From the NCBI RefSeq assembly GCF_013372125.1, contig NZ_CP053826.1, positions 806,001 through 870,000 on the forward strand: a stretch of 64,000 bases of DNA, written 5' to 3'. The position numbers were made by a program, and so were the translations under genes. Shown piece by piece: positions 46,208 to 55,923 of the stretch. Below the pieces are notes generated by a model that was given only the letters and a program-made list of their open reading frames with translations, was not told the DNA's origin and searched no databases. The stretch comes from Campylobacter curvus. Its GTDB lineage: Bacteria > Campylobacterota > Campylobacteria > Campylobacterales > Campylobacteraceae. Position 1 is the first letter of the stretch. The number at the start of each line of letters is the position of its first letter.

Positions 46208-47224
46208 ATGAGAGCAAAATTTACGCTCGCTTTGCTTGCCGTTTTGCTTGGCGGTGCGCTAAATGCGGCACAGTTTCGCGCAGAGGACAAGGTCGCCGAG
46301 GAATACAAGCCCTACATGCAAAGCTGGGCGGTCGATTTTTCAGACGCAAATTTAAGAGCCACCGCGAAAAAGAGGCAAGACGAGCTAGCCGCGAGCACGA
46401 TGCAGCCCACAGCCAGCCTCATCGCTCCCGCAAATGGCGAGCAGCCCGCCGTGCCGCTGTATCTTTACCGTGGCAAAAACGCGCCGCAGCTCTCGCCTCT
46501 CATTTATTTCATCCACGGCGGCGGCTATCTGATGGGCAACGCAAAGTCTAAGGGTGCGCGCCTCATGCAGCTTGCAAACGAGCTAAACGCCACGGTCGCG
46601 AGCGTGGAGTATCGTTTGTCGAGCGTCGCACCCTTTCCTGCCGATCTAAACGACGCTTATAACGGGCTGAAATATCTTTTTGAAAACGCAAAAAGCCTAG
46701 GACTAGATAGGCGCAAGGTCGTCGTGATGGGCGAGAGCGCAGGCGGCGGACTGGCGGCGAGGCTAGCGCTCTATGCGCGCGACAAGGGCGAGCTTAGCCT
46801 AGCCGGGCAGGTGCTCGTCTATCCGATGCTAGATCACCGCACGGGCGGAGCGGACTCGATATATGACGATAAAAATACGGGCGAGTTCGTCTGGACGGCG
46901 GCGGCAAATGTCGCGGGCTGGACGGCTCTGCGCGGCGGACAAGCGATCAGTGAAGAACAAATGCCGTATTTCTCGCCTGCGCTCGCTAAAAATTTACGCG
47001 GCTTGCCGCAGGTTTTTATGGTCACGGGCGAGCTTGATCTTTTCGTACACGAGGATATCGACTATGCAAATAGACTGCTCGCAAACGGCGTCAGTACCGA
47101 GCTTTTGGTGATCCCAAACGTCTTTCACAGCTTTGATAGCGTAAATGAAAACTCGCCGCAGACGAAGCTTTATTTTAAGCTGCGAAACGAGGCAATAGAG
47201 CGGATGTTTAAGGCGGCAAAGTGA
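46208..47224 (+). CDS. Secreted alpha/beta hydrolase (HSL-like esterase)
   Basis: A 338-residue protein with a signal peptide (residues 1-20, LLGGALNAAQ) and an alpha/beta-hydrolase fold of the hormone-sensitive-lipase type: oxyanion motif FIHGGGYLMG (about 99-108), nucleophile elbow VMGESAGGGLAARLALY (Ser about 179), catalytic Asp region TGELDLFVHED and His in VFHSF (near 301). It probably cleaves esters in the periplasm. AAAGGAG lies 7 bases before ATG 46208. Confidence 0.9.
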   Translation: MRAKFTLALLAVLLGGALNAAQFRAEDKVAEEYKPYMQSWAVDFSDANLRATAKKRQDELAASTMQPTASLIAPANGEQPAVPLYLYRGKNAPQLSPLIYFIHGGGYLMGNAKSKGARLMQLANELNATVASVEYRLSSVAPFPADLNDAYNGLKYLFENAKSLGLDRRKVVVMGESAGGGLAARLALYARDKGELSLAGQVLVYPMLDHRTGGADSIYDDKNTGEFVWTAAANVAGWTALRGGQAISEEQMPYFSPALAKNLRGLPQVFMVTGELDLFVHEDIDYANRLLANGVSTELLVIPNVFHSFDSVNENSPQTKLYFKLRNEAIERMFKAAK

Positions 47225-47401
47225 AATTTGAAGCGAACGTGCGAGATAGAGGGCTACTCGTATCGCCCCAGATGCTTTATAAAACAATATGTCAAGAGAA
47301 ATTTTAACGCGGCTCGGGGCAAATTCTGGAAAAACGATAAAAATTTTATGATTTTTGGACATAAATCCAGCCAAATAAGCGAGTTTAGCGTTTAATTTTG
47401 T

Positions 47402-47407
47402 TAAAAT
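47402..47407 (+). promoter_or_regulatory. Candidate extended -10 box
   Basis: TAAAAT preceded by TTTTGT, 23 bases before the ankyrin-protein ATG; AGGAGG lies 6 bases before the start. Confidence 0.55.
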
Positions 47408-47429
47408 AGCGTAAATTTTAGGAGGCGGC

Positions 47430-48656
47430 ATGAAAAGGTTGAGTATTTTTTTGCTTTTTTTATCGAACTTGATTGCGCATGCGCAGGGGCTTAGCTGCGA
47501 GAATTTGGGCTCTAAAGAGGCATTTGCCAGCGCTCCTAAAGATTTTGTGTATATGGATGAGAAAATTTTCTCCTGCGACGGATCGGCGCTAAATTTAGCT
47601 GTCGTGAAAGATCTCTTTGACGCCGCAAAGGTCGTGCGCGGCGAAAATCAAAGCTGCGTGGGAAACATCGTTTATACTGAAAATTTAAATAAATTTAGAT
47701 GGCTCGTTTTAGAGGCCAGCTTCGCTCCGTCGATCTATGCAAAAACGCTTGAAAAGCCCGAGATCTCCGAGGCTCAAAAAGACGCTCAGATGGACTATTT
47801 TAGGTACTGGGCAAACAAATCGCTATATAATTTCATCAAATACAAAGAATTTTTAAAATTTTATAACGACGCACAAACTCCACTCGTGAAATTTTATGAA
47901 GATAAGGGAATAGATGCTGGCAGTGCGGCGTATTACGCTACGAGCTTGGTCGGAGAATTCCTCACTTTCGCCGTCGGCAAGCAAGATATAAACGCCACGA
48001 ATAAGCCCGCGCTCTCTGATGAGCAGAAAATTTTGAGCGATAAGACGGCCGGATTTGACTACATCGCTTCGCTGCTTTACTCTAAAAATTTTACCCCGTT
48101 TGAGCTCACGAATATGCTAGATACCGCGCTTTTATACGAGCAAGACACCGATGTCATAAACGAAATTTTAAAACGCGGCGCGCAGATAAATGCAGGCGAT
48201 GAGACGCCAATATTTTTCGCTCTTAAAAATTTAAAAAACGTCGAATTTCTGATAAAAAAGGGTGCAGACGTAAATCATAAAAATTTTTTCGGAAAGAGCG
48301 CTTTGTTTTATGCCGTGCAGTTTGACGATGCGAGGCTGACGCAGCTTTTGATCGCAAACGGCGCGAACGTCAATGAAAGATACATCGATGAGAATACCAA
48401 GATCGCTATGCTAAATTTAGGCGAGGAGTCGTTTTTGGGCAACACTTGCGCGCTCGAGCACACGTCAAGGTCGGTTTTCATGCACGCAGCGGCGCATTCT
48501 AGCGCTGAAATTTTAGAGCTTTTAAGACAAAGCGGTGCTGACATACAAGCAGTCGATGAGGCCGGCTTTAACGCGATGGACTACGCTGTAAAAAACGGCA
48601 ATGACGCTGCGGTAGGATATCTAAAAACGCTAAATTTAAAGCCAAATATCGAATAA
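47430..48656 (+). CDS. Secreted ankyrin-repeat protein
   Basis: A 408-residue protein with a signal peptide (residues 1-18, NLIAHAQG) and an N-terminal domain of unknown type (about 19-215, with four Cys). C-terminally it has about five ankyrin repeats (about 215-400): ETPIFFALKNLKNVEFLIKKGADVNHKN, GKSALFYAVQFDDARLTQLLIANGANVNE, and a late ILELLRQSGADIQAVDEAGFNAMDYAVKNG. Presumably periplasmic and used in protein contact. The paired cysteines fit an oxidising compartment. Role unknown. Confidence 0.87.
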   Translation: MKRLSIFLLFLSNLIAHAQGLSCENLGSKEAFASAPKDFVYMDEKIFSCDGSALNLAVVKDLFDAAKVVRGENQSCVGNIVYTENLNKFRWLVLEASFAPSIYAKTLEKPEISEAQKDAQMDYFRYWANKSLYNFIKYKEFLKFYNDAQTPLVKFYEDKGIDAGSAAYYATSLVGEFLTFAVGKQDINATNKPALSDEQKILSDKTAGFDYIASLLYSKNFTPFELTNMLDTALLYEQDTDVINEILKRGAQINAGDETPIFFALKNLKNVEFLIKKGADVNHKNFFGKSALFYAVQFDDARLTQLLIANGANVNERYIDENTKIAMLNLGEESFLGNTCALEHTSRSVFMHAAAHSSAEILELLRQSGADIQAVDEAGFNAMDYAVKNGNDAAVGYLKTLNLKPNIE

Positions 48657-48666
48657 AGGAGCAAAG

Positions 48667-49413
48667 ATGAAAGGAACGGCTTTTATCACCGGTGCGACAT
48701 CGGGATTTGGAGATGCGATCGCTAGGAGACTTTCACTGGATGGCTACAAGATCATCGCGCTTGGTAGGCGCAAAGAAAGACTGGAAAAACTAGCCGGTGA
48801 GCTTGGAAATACGCATATAATAGCTGCTGACATCAGAGATAAAAAGGCCGTTTTCGACGCAGTCAAAAATTTGCCTGAAAATTTCAAGGATATCGAGGTC
48901 TTGGTAAATAACGCGGGACTCGCCCTCGGTCAGGAAAGAACGATAGATGCGAGCATCGAGGACTTTGAGACGATGGTAGATACGAACATCAAAGGACTTT
49001 TATACTCGACAAAGGCCATCTTGCCGATAATGACGCAACGAAAAAGCGGGTATATCTTTAACCTAGGCTCGGTTGCAGGCCACTGGCCGTATCCTGGCGG
49101 CAACGTCTATGGCGGCACGAAAGCCTTCGTAAAGCAGTTTAGCTACAACCTACGAAACGATCTGCTAGGCACAGGCATACGCGTGACCGAGATAGCTCCG
49201 GGCCTTTGCAAGACCGAATTTAGCGAGGTTCGCTTTAAGGGAGACAAGGCCAAGGCCGACTCCATCTACGCAAATACGCAGTTCATCACGGCCGATGATA
49301 TCGCGACTATGGTACTAAACTGCTTAAATCTGCCAAAGAGCGTGAACGTAAATTTGCTCGAAGTCATGGCGACGACGCAGACTTGGGCGGGATTTTATTT
49401 TGAAAGAGATTGA
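48667..49413 (+). CDS. Short-chain dehydrogenase/reductase (YdfG-like)
   Basis: A 248-residue NADP-dependent oxidoreductase. Rossmann motif TGATSGFGDAIAR (about 8-20), LVNNAGLALG (about 78-88), catalytic Ser in NLGSVAGHWPYPGG, and YGGTKAFVKQ (YxxxK about 150-154). It resembles YdfG, which oxidises L-allo-threonine and reduces malonic semialdehyde. AAAGGAG lies before ATG 48667. It follows the ankyrin gene by 10 bases. Confidence 0.92.
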   Translation: MKGTAFITGATSGFGDAIARRLSLDGYKIIALGRRKERLEKLAGELGNTHIIAADIRDKKAVFDAVKNLPENFKDIEVLVNNAGLALGQERTIDASIEDFETMVDTNIKGLLYSTKAILPIMTQRKSGYIFNLGSVAGHWPYPGGNVYGGTKAFVKQFSYNLRNDLLGTGIRVTEIAPGLCKTEFSEVRFKGDKAKADSIYANTQFITADDIATMVLNCLNLPKSVNVNLLEVMATTQTWAGFYFERD

Positions 49414-49434
49414 TTTAAATTTATAAAGGGGAAG

Positions 49435-51144
49435 ATGCGGATGAGAAAATCTTTATTTTTCATTTCGATGCTGTTTTTGCCGATGTTGGCATTTGCTGTC
49501 GATGCGGAGGTCGCGAAGAAAAATGCCGAAATTTTTGGTATTTGGACGCTCGTGCCGCCGGTAGTCGCGATCGTTTTGGCGTTTATCACCAAAGACGTCG
49601 TTTTGTCGCTGTTTTTGGGCGTTTTTAGCGGAACTTTTTTAATAAATGTCGTGAGCTCGAACATTTTTATGACATTTGTTAAGGGTTTTACGAGTATCGT
49701 GCAAAGGGTGGTCGGCTCGCTGGCTGACAGCTGGAACGCGGGCATCGTGTTGCAGGTGCTTTGTATCGGCGGTGTGGTCGCGCTCATCACCAAAATGGGT
49801 GGTACGAAGGCGGTCGCGCTGTGGCTAAGCAAGCGTGCAAAAACGGGCGTCTCGGCTCAAATTTCAACCTGGCTCATGGGGCTTTTTGTATTTTTTGACG
49901 ACTACGCAAACGCCCTCATCGTAGGTCCTATCATGCGCCCGATAACGGATAAATTTAAGGTTAGTCGCGAGAAGCTAGCTTTCATCATCGACGCTACCGC
50001 CGCACCTGTCGCAGGGCTTGCCGTGATCTCGACGTGGGTCGGGCTTGAAATCTCGCTCATCAAGCAAGGCTACGAGCTCATCGGCGTGACCGATATAAAC
50101 GCATTTGGCATCTTCGTCGAGACGATCCCTTATCGTTTTTACAACCTTTTCATGCTGTTTTTTATCGTTTGTATCGCCTTTATGGGGCGTGATTTTGGTA
50201 GTATGCTAAAAGCCGAGCGCAGGGCAAAGGCCGGCGAGCTACACTCCGGCAGATCGATGATGAGCGATGTAGAGGACAAGACGCTTGAGCCAAAAGAGGG
50301 TATAAAGCTGCAAGCCTCAAATGCCGTGATCCCGCTTTTGGTGCTGATTATCGGAGCATTTGTGAGCTTTTACTTCAGCGGGCTTAGTTCGCTTGAGGGC
50401 GAGGCACTGGCTGCTGCACAGGCTCATCCTCTCTCTTTTGAAACTTTCCAGGCTACGTTTGGTAAGGCCGATGCGTCTGTCGCGCTGTTTCAGTCTGCGC
50501 TTTTAGCCACTGTCGTCGCCATTATCATGGCCGTTTATAGGAAAATTTTGACCGTGCGCGAGGCGATCGAGACATGGGGCAAAGGCTGGAAAACGATGAT
50601 AACCACGATCATCATCCTGCTTCTTGCGTGGTCGCTAAGCTCCGTTATCAAAGAGCTTGGCACGTCACGCTATCTAGTCGATCTGCTCTCACAATCGACC
50701 CCAAAAATCATACTCCCGGCGTCGATTTTCATTTTGGGCTCGTTTATCAGCTTTTCAACCGGTACGAGCTATGGCACGATGGGTATCTTGATGCCTCTTG
50801 CCATACCACTAGCAAGCGCCGTTGGCGCAAACAGCGGACTCGCAGGTGACGCGCTACATGCTTATATGATCGTAAATATCTCGGCGGTGCTAACAGGCGC
50901 GATATTTGGCGATCACTGCTCGCCAATCTCGGATACTACGATACTCTCATCAATGGGTGCAGGCTGCAACCACATCGACCACGTCCAGACGCAAATGCCT
51001 TACGCGCTTAGCGTGTGCGCGATCAGTATCGTCGTGGGCTACCTGCCTGTTGCGCTTGGGCTAAGTATCTGGATCGCACTGCCGCTTGGGCTTTTGGTGA
51101 CTGCGCTGTTTGTTAGATTTGTCGGGCAGAAGGTGGAAGCGTAG
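49435..51144 (+). CDS. Na+/H+ antiporter NhaC family transporter
   Basis: A 569-residue inner-membrane protein with a cleavable-looking first segment (LFFISMLFLPMLAFAVDAEVAKK) and about 12 further hydrophobic helices. Family landmarks: FDDYANALIVGPIMRPITDKF (about 155-175), DATAAPVAGLAVISTW, FSTGTSYGTMGILMPLAIPLA and ILSSMGAGCNHIDHVQTQMPYA. Exchanges sodium (or malate/lactate in some relatives) for protons. ATG 49435 and ATG 49441 are both usable; AAGGGG stands 3 or 9 bases upstream. Confidence 0.9.
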   Translation: MRMRKSLFFISMLFLPMLAFAVDAEVAKKNAEIFGIWTLVPPVVAIVLAFITKDVVLSLFLGVFSGTFLINVVSSNIFMTFVKGFTSIVQRVVGSLADSWNAGIVLQVLCIGGVVALITKMGGTKAVALWLSKRAKTGVSAQISTWLMGLFVFFDDYANALIVGPIMRPITDKFKVSREKLAFIIDATAAPVAGLAVISTWVGLEISLIKQGYELIGVTDINAFGIFVETIPYRFYNLFMLFFIVCIAFMGRDFGSMLKAERRAKAGELHSGRSMMSDVEDKTLEPKEGIKLQASNAVIPLLVLIIGAFVSFYFSGLSSLEGEALAAAQAHPLSFETFQATFGKADASVALFQSALLATVVAIIMAVYRKILTVREAIETWGKGWKTMITTIIILLLAWSLSSVIKELGTSRYLVDLLSQSTPKIILPASIFILGSFISFSTGTSYGTMGILMPLAIPLASAVGANSGLAGDALHAYMIVNISAVLTGAIFGDHCSPISDTTILSSMGAGCNHIDHVQTQMPYALSVCAISIVVGYLPVALGLSIWIALPLGLLVTALFVRFVGQKVEA

Positions 51145-52248
51145 TTGCGATGCGTGCATTTTGGCGAGTGCGGCAGCTGCACGCTCGCCTTGCCTTATGA
51201 GGATCAGCTAAATTTCAAGGCAAATTTTATAGCGGATAAATTTAGAGAATTTTTTGACGGCGAGCTTGAAATTTTTAGCTCTAAGCCGCAAAGATACCGC
51301 AGCAGGGCGGAATTTGGCATTTGGCACGAAAATGACGAGATCTACTACACGATGCACGGCTCAAGGTCAAAATTTATCAAAATTTCAGAGTGCTTGAAGG
51401 TAGATGAAAGTATAGCCGCCCTCATGCCAAGGCTACTTGAAGAGCTTGGCGCCTCAAACGAGCTGAAAAGTAAAATTTTTGGCGTGGAGTTCATATCTAC
51501 AAGCGAGCTTTGCGCTGTCATCTTGCTCTATCACAAGAGGCTTGACGGTCTTGAAGCCGCTTTTAGCGAGCTTGCAAAAAGGCTTGGCGTAAAGATCGTC
51601 GCCCGTTCGCGCGGTCAAAAGATAAGTAGCGACGAGCGCGAGCTGTGCGATAGCTTTGAGATAAACGGGCTAAGATACGCTCTAAATTTTAGCGACAGTG
51701 CATTTATCCAGCCAAACAAGGGCGTAAATGAAAAGATGATATCCTGGGCTATGAACGCCGTGCAAAATGCTAAAGATATGCTTGAGATGTATTGCGGGCA
51801 CGGCAATTTCACTATCCCGCTGGCGGGCAAATTTAGGCGCGTGCTAGCGACTGAAATTTCAAAAAGCTCGATCGCAAACGCCCTGAAAAACTGCGAGCGA
51901 AACGGCATCGGCAATATCAAATTTTTACGTATGAGTGCCGAGGAGCTGATGAGCGCGTTTAGCGGTGAGCGAGAATTTAGGCGTTTGGAGGGCGTAAATT
52001 TGGCTGATTTTGCCTTCTCGCATGTGCTTGTCGATCCGCCGCGTGCGGGACTTGAAACGAGCGTGATAAATTTCATCAAAAACTACGAAAACATCATCTA
52101 TATATCCTGTAACCCGCAGACGCTTTATGAAAATTTAAAAGAGCTTGGCCTCACGCACAAAGCGGTGAAATTTGCGATGTTCGATCAGTTCGCAAATACA
52201 AATCACATCGAGTGCGGAGTGGTTTTGAAAAAAGATGAGTATAGATGA
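51145..52248 (+). CDS. trmA: tRNA (uracil-54-C5)-methyltransferase
   Basis: Makes ribothymidine at position 54 of tRNAs. The 367-residue protein has an N-terminal CVHFGECGSCTL cysteine cluster and the catalytic domain: MLEMYCGHGNFTIPLAG (SAM site), VDPPRAGLE (about 287) and YISCNPQTLYENL (nucleophilic Cys about 317). The start is the TTG 51145, immediately after the antiporter stop; the nearby ATG is out of frame. It overlaps the next gene by 14 bases. Confidence 0.93.
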   Translation: MRCVHFGECGSCTLALPYEDQLNFKANFIADKFREFFDGELEIFSSKPQRYRSRAEFGIWHENDEIYYTMHGSRSKFIKISECLKVDESIAALMPRLLEELGASNELKSKIFGVEFISTSELCAVILLYHKRLDGLEAAFSELAKRLGVKIVARSRGQKISSDERELCDSFEINGLRYALNFSDSAFIQPNKGVNEKMISWAMNAVQNAKDMLEMYCGHGNFTIPLAGKFRRVLATEISKSSIANALKNCERNGIGNIKFLRMSAEELMSAFSGEREFRRLEGVNLADFAFSHVLVDPPRAGLETSVINFIKNYENIIYISCNPQTLYENLKELGLTHKAVKFAMFDQFANTNHIECGVVLKKDEYR

Positions 52249-52639
52249 AATTTTAAAAAACGCAAAGAGTGTGGCTATCGTAGGGCTAAGTCCTGATGAG
52301 AGCAAGGCTAGCAACATGGTGGCGCGCTATCTTTTGCAAAACGGGTTTAAAATCTACCCCGTTTATCCTAAAGAGGATGAAATTTTAGGGCTTAAAGTAT
52401 ATAGGAATTTAAGCCAAATAAGCGAACCCATCGATATCGTAGTGATGTTTAGAAAGGGAGAATTCGCACAGATTTTGATCGACGAGGTCATACGAAAAAG
52501 TGTCTTGACGCTTTGGCTGCAGCTTGGCATAGTAAATGAAGCCGCAAAGCTCAAAGCCAGCCAAAACGGCGTAAATTTCGTGCAAGATAAATGTATAAAA
52601 ATAGAATTTGAAAGGTTGAAAAATGGTATCACTAAATAA
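52235..52639 (+). CDS. CoA-binding (YccU-like) protein
   Basis: A 134-residue single-domain protein of the CoA-binding family: SVAIVGLSPDESKASNMVARYLL (Rossmann-like loop), VYPKEDEILGLKVYRNLSQI and a final GVNFVQDKCIKIEF. It overlaps trmA at its start and ilvA at its end, so the three form one translation-coupled group. Molecular role unknown. Confidence 0.88.
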   Translation: MSIDEILKNAKSVAIVGLSPDESKASNMVARYLLQNGFKIYPVYPKEDEILGLKVYRNLSQISEPIDIVVMFRKGEFAQILIDEVIRKSVLTLWLQLGIVNEAAKLKASQNGVNFVQDKCIKIEFERLKNGITK

Positions 52640-53834
52640 AATCATCCAAGCCAAGATCACGATAGGGCATTTCGTAAATAAAACCCCTTTTGCGTTTTCG
52701 GCTAGGCTTAGTAGCGTAACGGGCGCTGATATCTATCTAAAAGAGGAAAATTTACAGCGAACGGGTGCGTATAAGATCCGCGGCGCTTATAACAAGATCG
52801 CAAATTTGACGAGCGATCAGCGAAAGATGGGCGTAGTCGCCGCAAGCGCAGGAAATCACGCTCAAGGTGTCGCCATCTCAGCGCGTGAATTTGGCGTGCG
52901 CGCGGTCATCGTCATGCCTGAGTCCACTCCGCTGCTAAAGGTTTCTGGTACGAAAGATCTTGGCGCGGAAGTCATACTAAAGGGTGACAACTTCGACGAA
53001 GCGTATGAATTTGCAGTCACTTACGCCAAAGAGCAGGGGATGAATTTCATACATCCTTTTAATGATGAATTCGTCATGGCAGGGCAGGGCACGATAGGCC
53101 TTGAGATGCTTGATGATATGAGCGATCTTGATATAGTCGTAGTGCCTGTTGGCGGCGGCGGTCTGGCTAGTGGCGTGGCCAGCTGCGTAAAACAGGTAAA
53201 TCCTCACATCAAAGTAGTCTGCGTGGGAGCTAAGGGCGCACCTGCGATGTGGCAGAGCTTTAACGCTAAAAAGAGCATAAATTCAAAATCAGTCCGTACG
53301 ATCGCCGATGGTATCGCTGTCCGTGATGCCAGTGAGATAACTCTGGCAAATATCATTGAATGTGTCGATGAATTCGTGCAGGTAGATGACGAAGAGATCG
53401 CGACTGCGATACTGTTTTTGCTAGAGAGTCAAAAGATCGTCGTAGAGGGTGCCGGCGCCGCAGGAGTAGCTGCGCTTATGCACGGCAAGATAAAGCACAA
53501 AAAGGGCGCAAAGATCGGCATCGTGTTAAGTGGCGGCAATATCGACGTACAGATGCTTTCTATCATCATCGAAAAGGGTCTCATAAAGTCTGCACGCAAG
53601 ATGACGATACAAGTTACCTTGATAGACAAGCCGGGCGCGTTGCTGGCGCTTACCGACGCGCTAAAAGATGCGAACGCAAATATCGTAAAGATCGACTACG
53701 ATCGCTTTTCGACCGAGCTTGAATACGGCGATGCGAGCATCACTATCACACTTGAGACCAAGGGCGCAGAACATCAAGAACGCATAAAAAAGGTGCTTAA
53801 AGAGCATGGATTTGAATTTACGCAGGTGTTTTGA
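52623..53834 (+). CDS. ilvA: Threonine ammonia-lyase
   Basis: PLP enzyme that deaminates threonine to 2-oxobutyrate for isoleucine biosynthesis (or for catabolism). Motifs: LKEENLQRTGAYKIRGAYNKI (PLP lysine), SAGNHAQGVA, VVPVGGGGLASG and SGGNID. A short C-terminal ACT domain (about 330-400, TIQVTLIDKPGALLALTDALK) indicates the 403-residue form. Start ATG 52623 lies inside the CoA-binding gene. Confidence 0.93.
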   Translation: MVSLNKIIQAKITIGHFVNKTPFAFSARLSSVTGADIYLKEENLQRTGAYKIRGAYNKIANLTSDQRKMGVVAASAGNHAQGVAISAREFGVRAVIVMPESTPLLKVSGTKDLGAEVILKGDNFDEAYEFAVTYAKEQGMNFIHPFNDEFVMAGQGTIGLEMLDDMSDLDIVVVPVGGGGLASGVASCVKQVNPHIKVVCVGAKGAPAMWQSFNAKKSINSKSVRTIADGIAVRDASEITLANIIECVDEFVQVDDEEIATAILFLLESQKIVVEGAGAAGVAALMHGKIKHKKGAKIGIVLSGGNIDVQMLSIIIEKGLIKSARKMTIQVTLIDKPGALLALTDALKDANANIVKIDYDRFSTELEYGDASITITLETKGAEHQERIKKVLKEHGFEFTQVF

Positions 53835-53894
53835 TCTGACAGATAGATAGTGTAAATTTAGGCTTTAGCGGGCTAAATTTATAAGGATCAAAAA

Positions 53895-55050
53895 ATGAAA
53901 CGAGAAATTTCATCTTTTATATTAACCAACGAAGAGCGTAAGTTCCTAGGCTTAGAGCCCTTGCCAGCGTACTGGGAGGCTGTGAGGATAGGGGAGACGG
54001 ACTATTTTTTGACGGTGACGTCATACGAAAGATTATAACATCTACGAGTGAGCGATACTACGAGACGCAGCTTTGTGAGCGCACGGCTGAAAACCGCACC
54101 ATCGTGCTACCAAAGACCGCGCGGGGCAAACCAAAGAAGCTAAATTTCACCACTACGCAGTCATTTAAGGGGCTTGGCGTGTATTTTAGTTTTACCGCTA
54201 GCTCCGTCATCATCGCAAATTTCACTACGCAAACGACGTTTTACTACGAGGATATTGGAGAAGGTAAAGAAGACAAAGACATCGCCATCAAATTTAAAAA
54301 CTGGCTGGAAAAATGGATAGTAGATACATCAAAAGCTGATCTAGCGGAGCTTGAAGCCTTTAAAAACACCTCACGCCAACACTGCAAATTTAAAGAAGGC
54401 GACTTTTTCACATTTAAATTTGATAGGCGTAAGTGGGGCTTTGGGCGTATTTTAATCGATGTGGCAAAACGCCGTAAAACGCCCGAATTTGCTCGTCTAA
54501 GACACGCTGGACTAAATAACCTAATGGGTAAGGCGCTCATCGTAAAGGTCTATCTCACTGTAAGTGATACTCCAAATACCGATCTGGACGCACTCACTGC
54601 TATGCCAGCCCTGCCAGCACAGGCTATAATGGATAACTGCTTTTACTACGGCGAATATAAGATCATCGGACACAGACCCCTTGAACTACGCGATCTAGAC
54701 GGCGCACCGATCTCGTTTAGCAGGAGTATCAGCCATGCTGATCCAGACTATGTTTATTTGCAATATGGGCTAATTTATAAAGAAGCTTCAGCGGCTAAAT
54801 TTAAAAAATTTGTCCGCAAAGGCGAATTTGGCCCGATCCTTACCGAAACGAAGCTATCGGCTGGTCTTTGTTTATAGGGGACTTAAAAGAAGGTCCAGTA
54901 AAACAAGGCATCGAAATTTATGATAAAAACGATCTGCGAAACCCTGAAAATATCGAGATAAAAAGAGAGATATTCAAATTTTTTGGCTTGGATGCGGACG
55001 CCGGGTATGAGGAAAATTTGAGGCTTTTTGAAAAAGAGCCAGAGATATGA
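53895..55050 (+). pseudogene. Imm26-like gene with two frameshifts
   Basis: From ATG 53895 (AAGGATCAAAAA upstream) the frame runs to GETDYF, then shifts. Adding one T to the T6 run at 54005-54010 restores a frame open to 54877 (FFDGDVIRKIITSTSERYYE...). A second single-T addition near 54865-54867 restores LFIGDLKEGPVKQGIEIYDK and a normal end at 55050. The repaired protein would be about 385 residues. The middle has GDFFTFKFDRRKWGFGRILIDV, the look of the Imm26 family (immunity proteins of polymorphic toxins) with a GEYKIIGHRPL tail region. No toxin gene is nearby. Either the gene is decaying or the runs switch. Confidence 0.75.
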
Positions 55051-55191
55051 ATCGGCTCGTGCGAGGGTATATCGGCGGATATAGGCTTGTTTGGATAAAT
55101 TTAAAGGCATACAAAAAAGACTGAATTTGACCTGTGATTTAACAAATCTTTTATCAAGATTTGCTACAATCTGCCGCATAAAGGAGCGAAA

Positions 55192-55884
55192 ATGACCGAA
55201 TACACTAGCCTTATTTTAGCTATTTTGCTGCTCGTATGCGTGGTGGCGATATTTAAATTTAATAAAGCCCTAAAAGAGGCGCAAAAGCCCGTCACTACGA
55301 GCATAACGACCGATATAGAACAGATAAAATCCATCGGCGAGCTCTCCGTATTTCAAGTATATAGCAAAGAGATCGTCACAAAGACCGATCACGCGTTTGG
55401 AAATTTTGGCAAAGAGTATCTTAGATGGCTCGTGAGCGAGAAAAAGCTCTCGATGATATTTGAGTTCGAGATAAATTTCATCTACGATCTAACGAGTCCG
55501 AAGCTTGAGATAACGCAGATCGCAAACTCCAAATACAAGGTCAAAATGCCGCCTTGCAAGTATAAATTTTCGATCGCTAATATGAAATTTTATGACGAGA
55601 AAAATGGTAAATTTATCCCGTTTTTGTTGCCCGACTCGCTAAACGGCTTTTTTGGAAGTAGCTTTAGAGAAGAGGATAAGAACCGCCTGATAGAGGAGGC
55701 GCGAAGCGAGGTCGAAAAGATGAGTATCAGGCTCATCTCGCAGCTACAAAGCAAGATCCACAAGTCCGCTCGCGATACGCTAGAGGCCATCGCCAAAAGC
55801 TTCGGGGCGAATTGCGTCATTTTTGAATTTAATGACAACGAAGAGCAGATAGGCTCGCAGCTAAAGCTTGAAAACATCGCTTAG
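55192..55884 (+). CDS. DUF4230 membrane-anchored protein
   Basis: A 230-residue protein with one N-terminal membrane helix (about 6-22, LILAILLLVCVVAIFKF) and a DUF4230 region (IKSIGELSVFQVYSKEIVTKTDHAFG, KKLSMIFEFEINFIYDL, and a C-terminal RDTLEAIAKSFGA helix). AAGGAGC lies 7 bases before ATG 55192. Role unknown. It is convergent with truA. Confidence 0.83.
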   Translation: MTEYTSLILAILLLVCVVAIFKFNKALKEAQKPVTTSITTDIEQIKSIGELSVFQVYSKEIVTKTDHAFGNFGKEYLRWLVSEKKLSMIFEFEINFIYDLTSPKLEITQIANSKYKVKMPPCKYKFSIANMKFYDEKNGKFIPFLLPDSLNGFFGSSFREEDKNRLIEEARSEVEKMSIRLISQLQSKIHKSARDTLEAIAKSFGANCVIFEFNDNEEQIGSQLKLENIA

Positions 55885-55923
55885 ACAGCCTTTAAAAGCC
55901 TTAGCTACGAACCAAATGAAAAA

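Noticed and set aside
54868-55050. Separate 60-codon gene after the Imm26-like frame
   Set aside because: It starts at TTG inside the preceding frame and continues its protein after a one-base shift; it is the C-terminus of the same broken gene.
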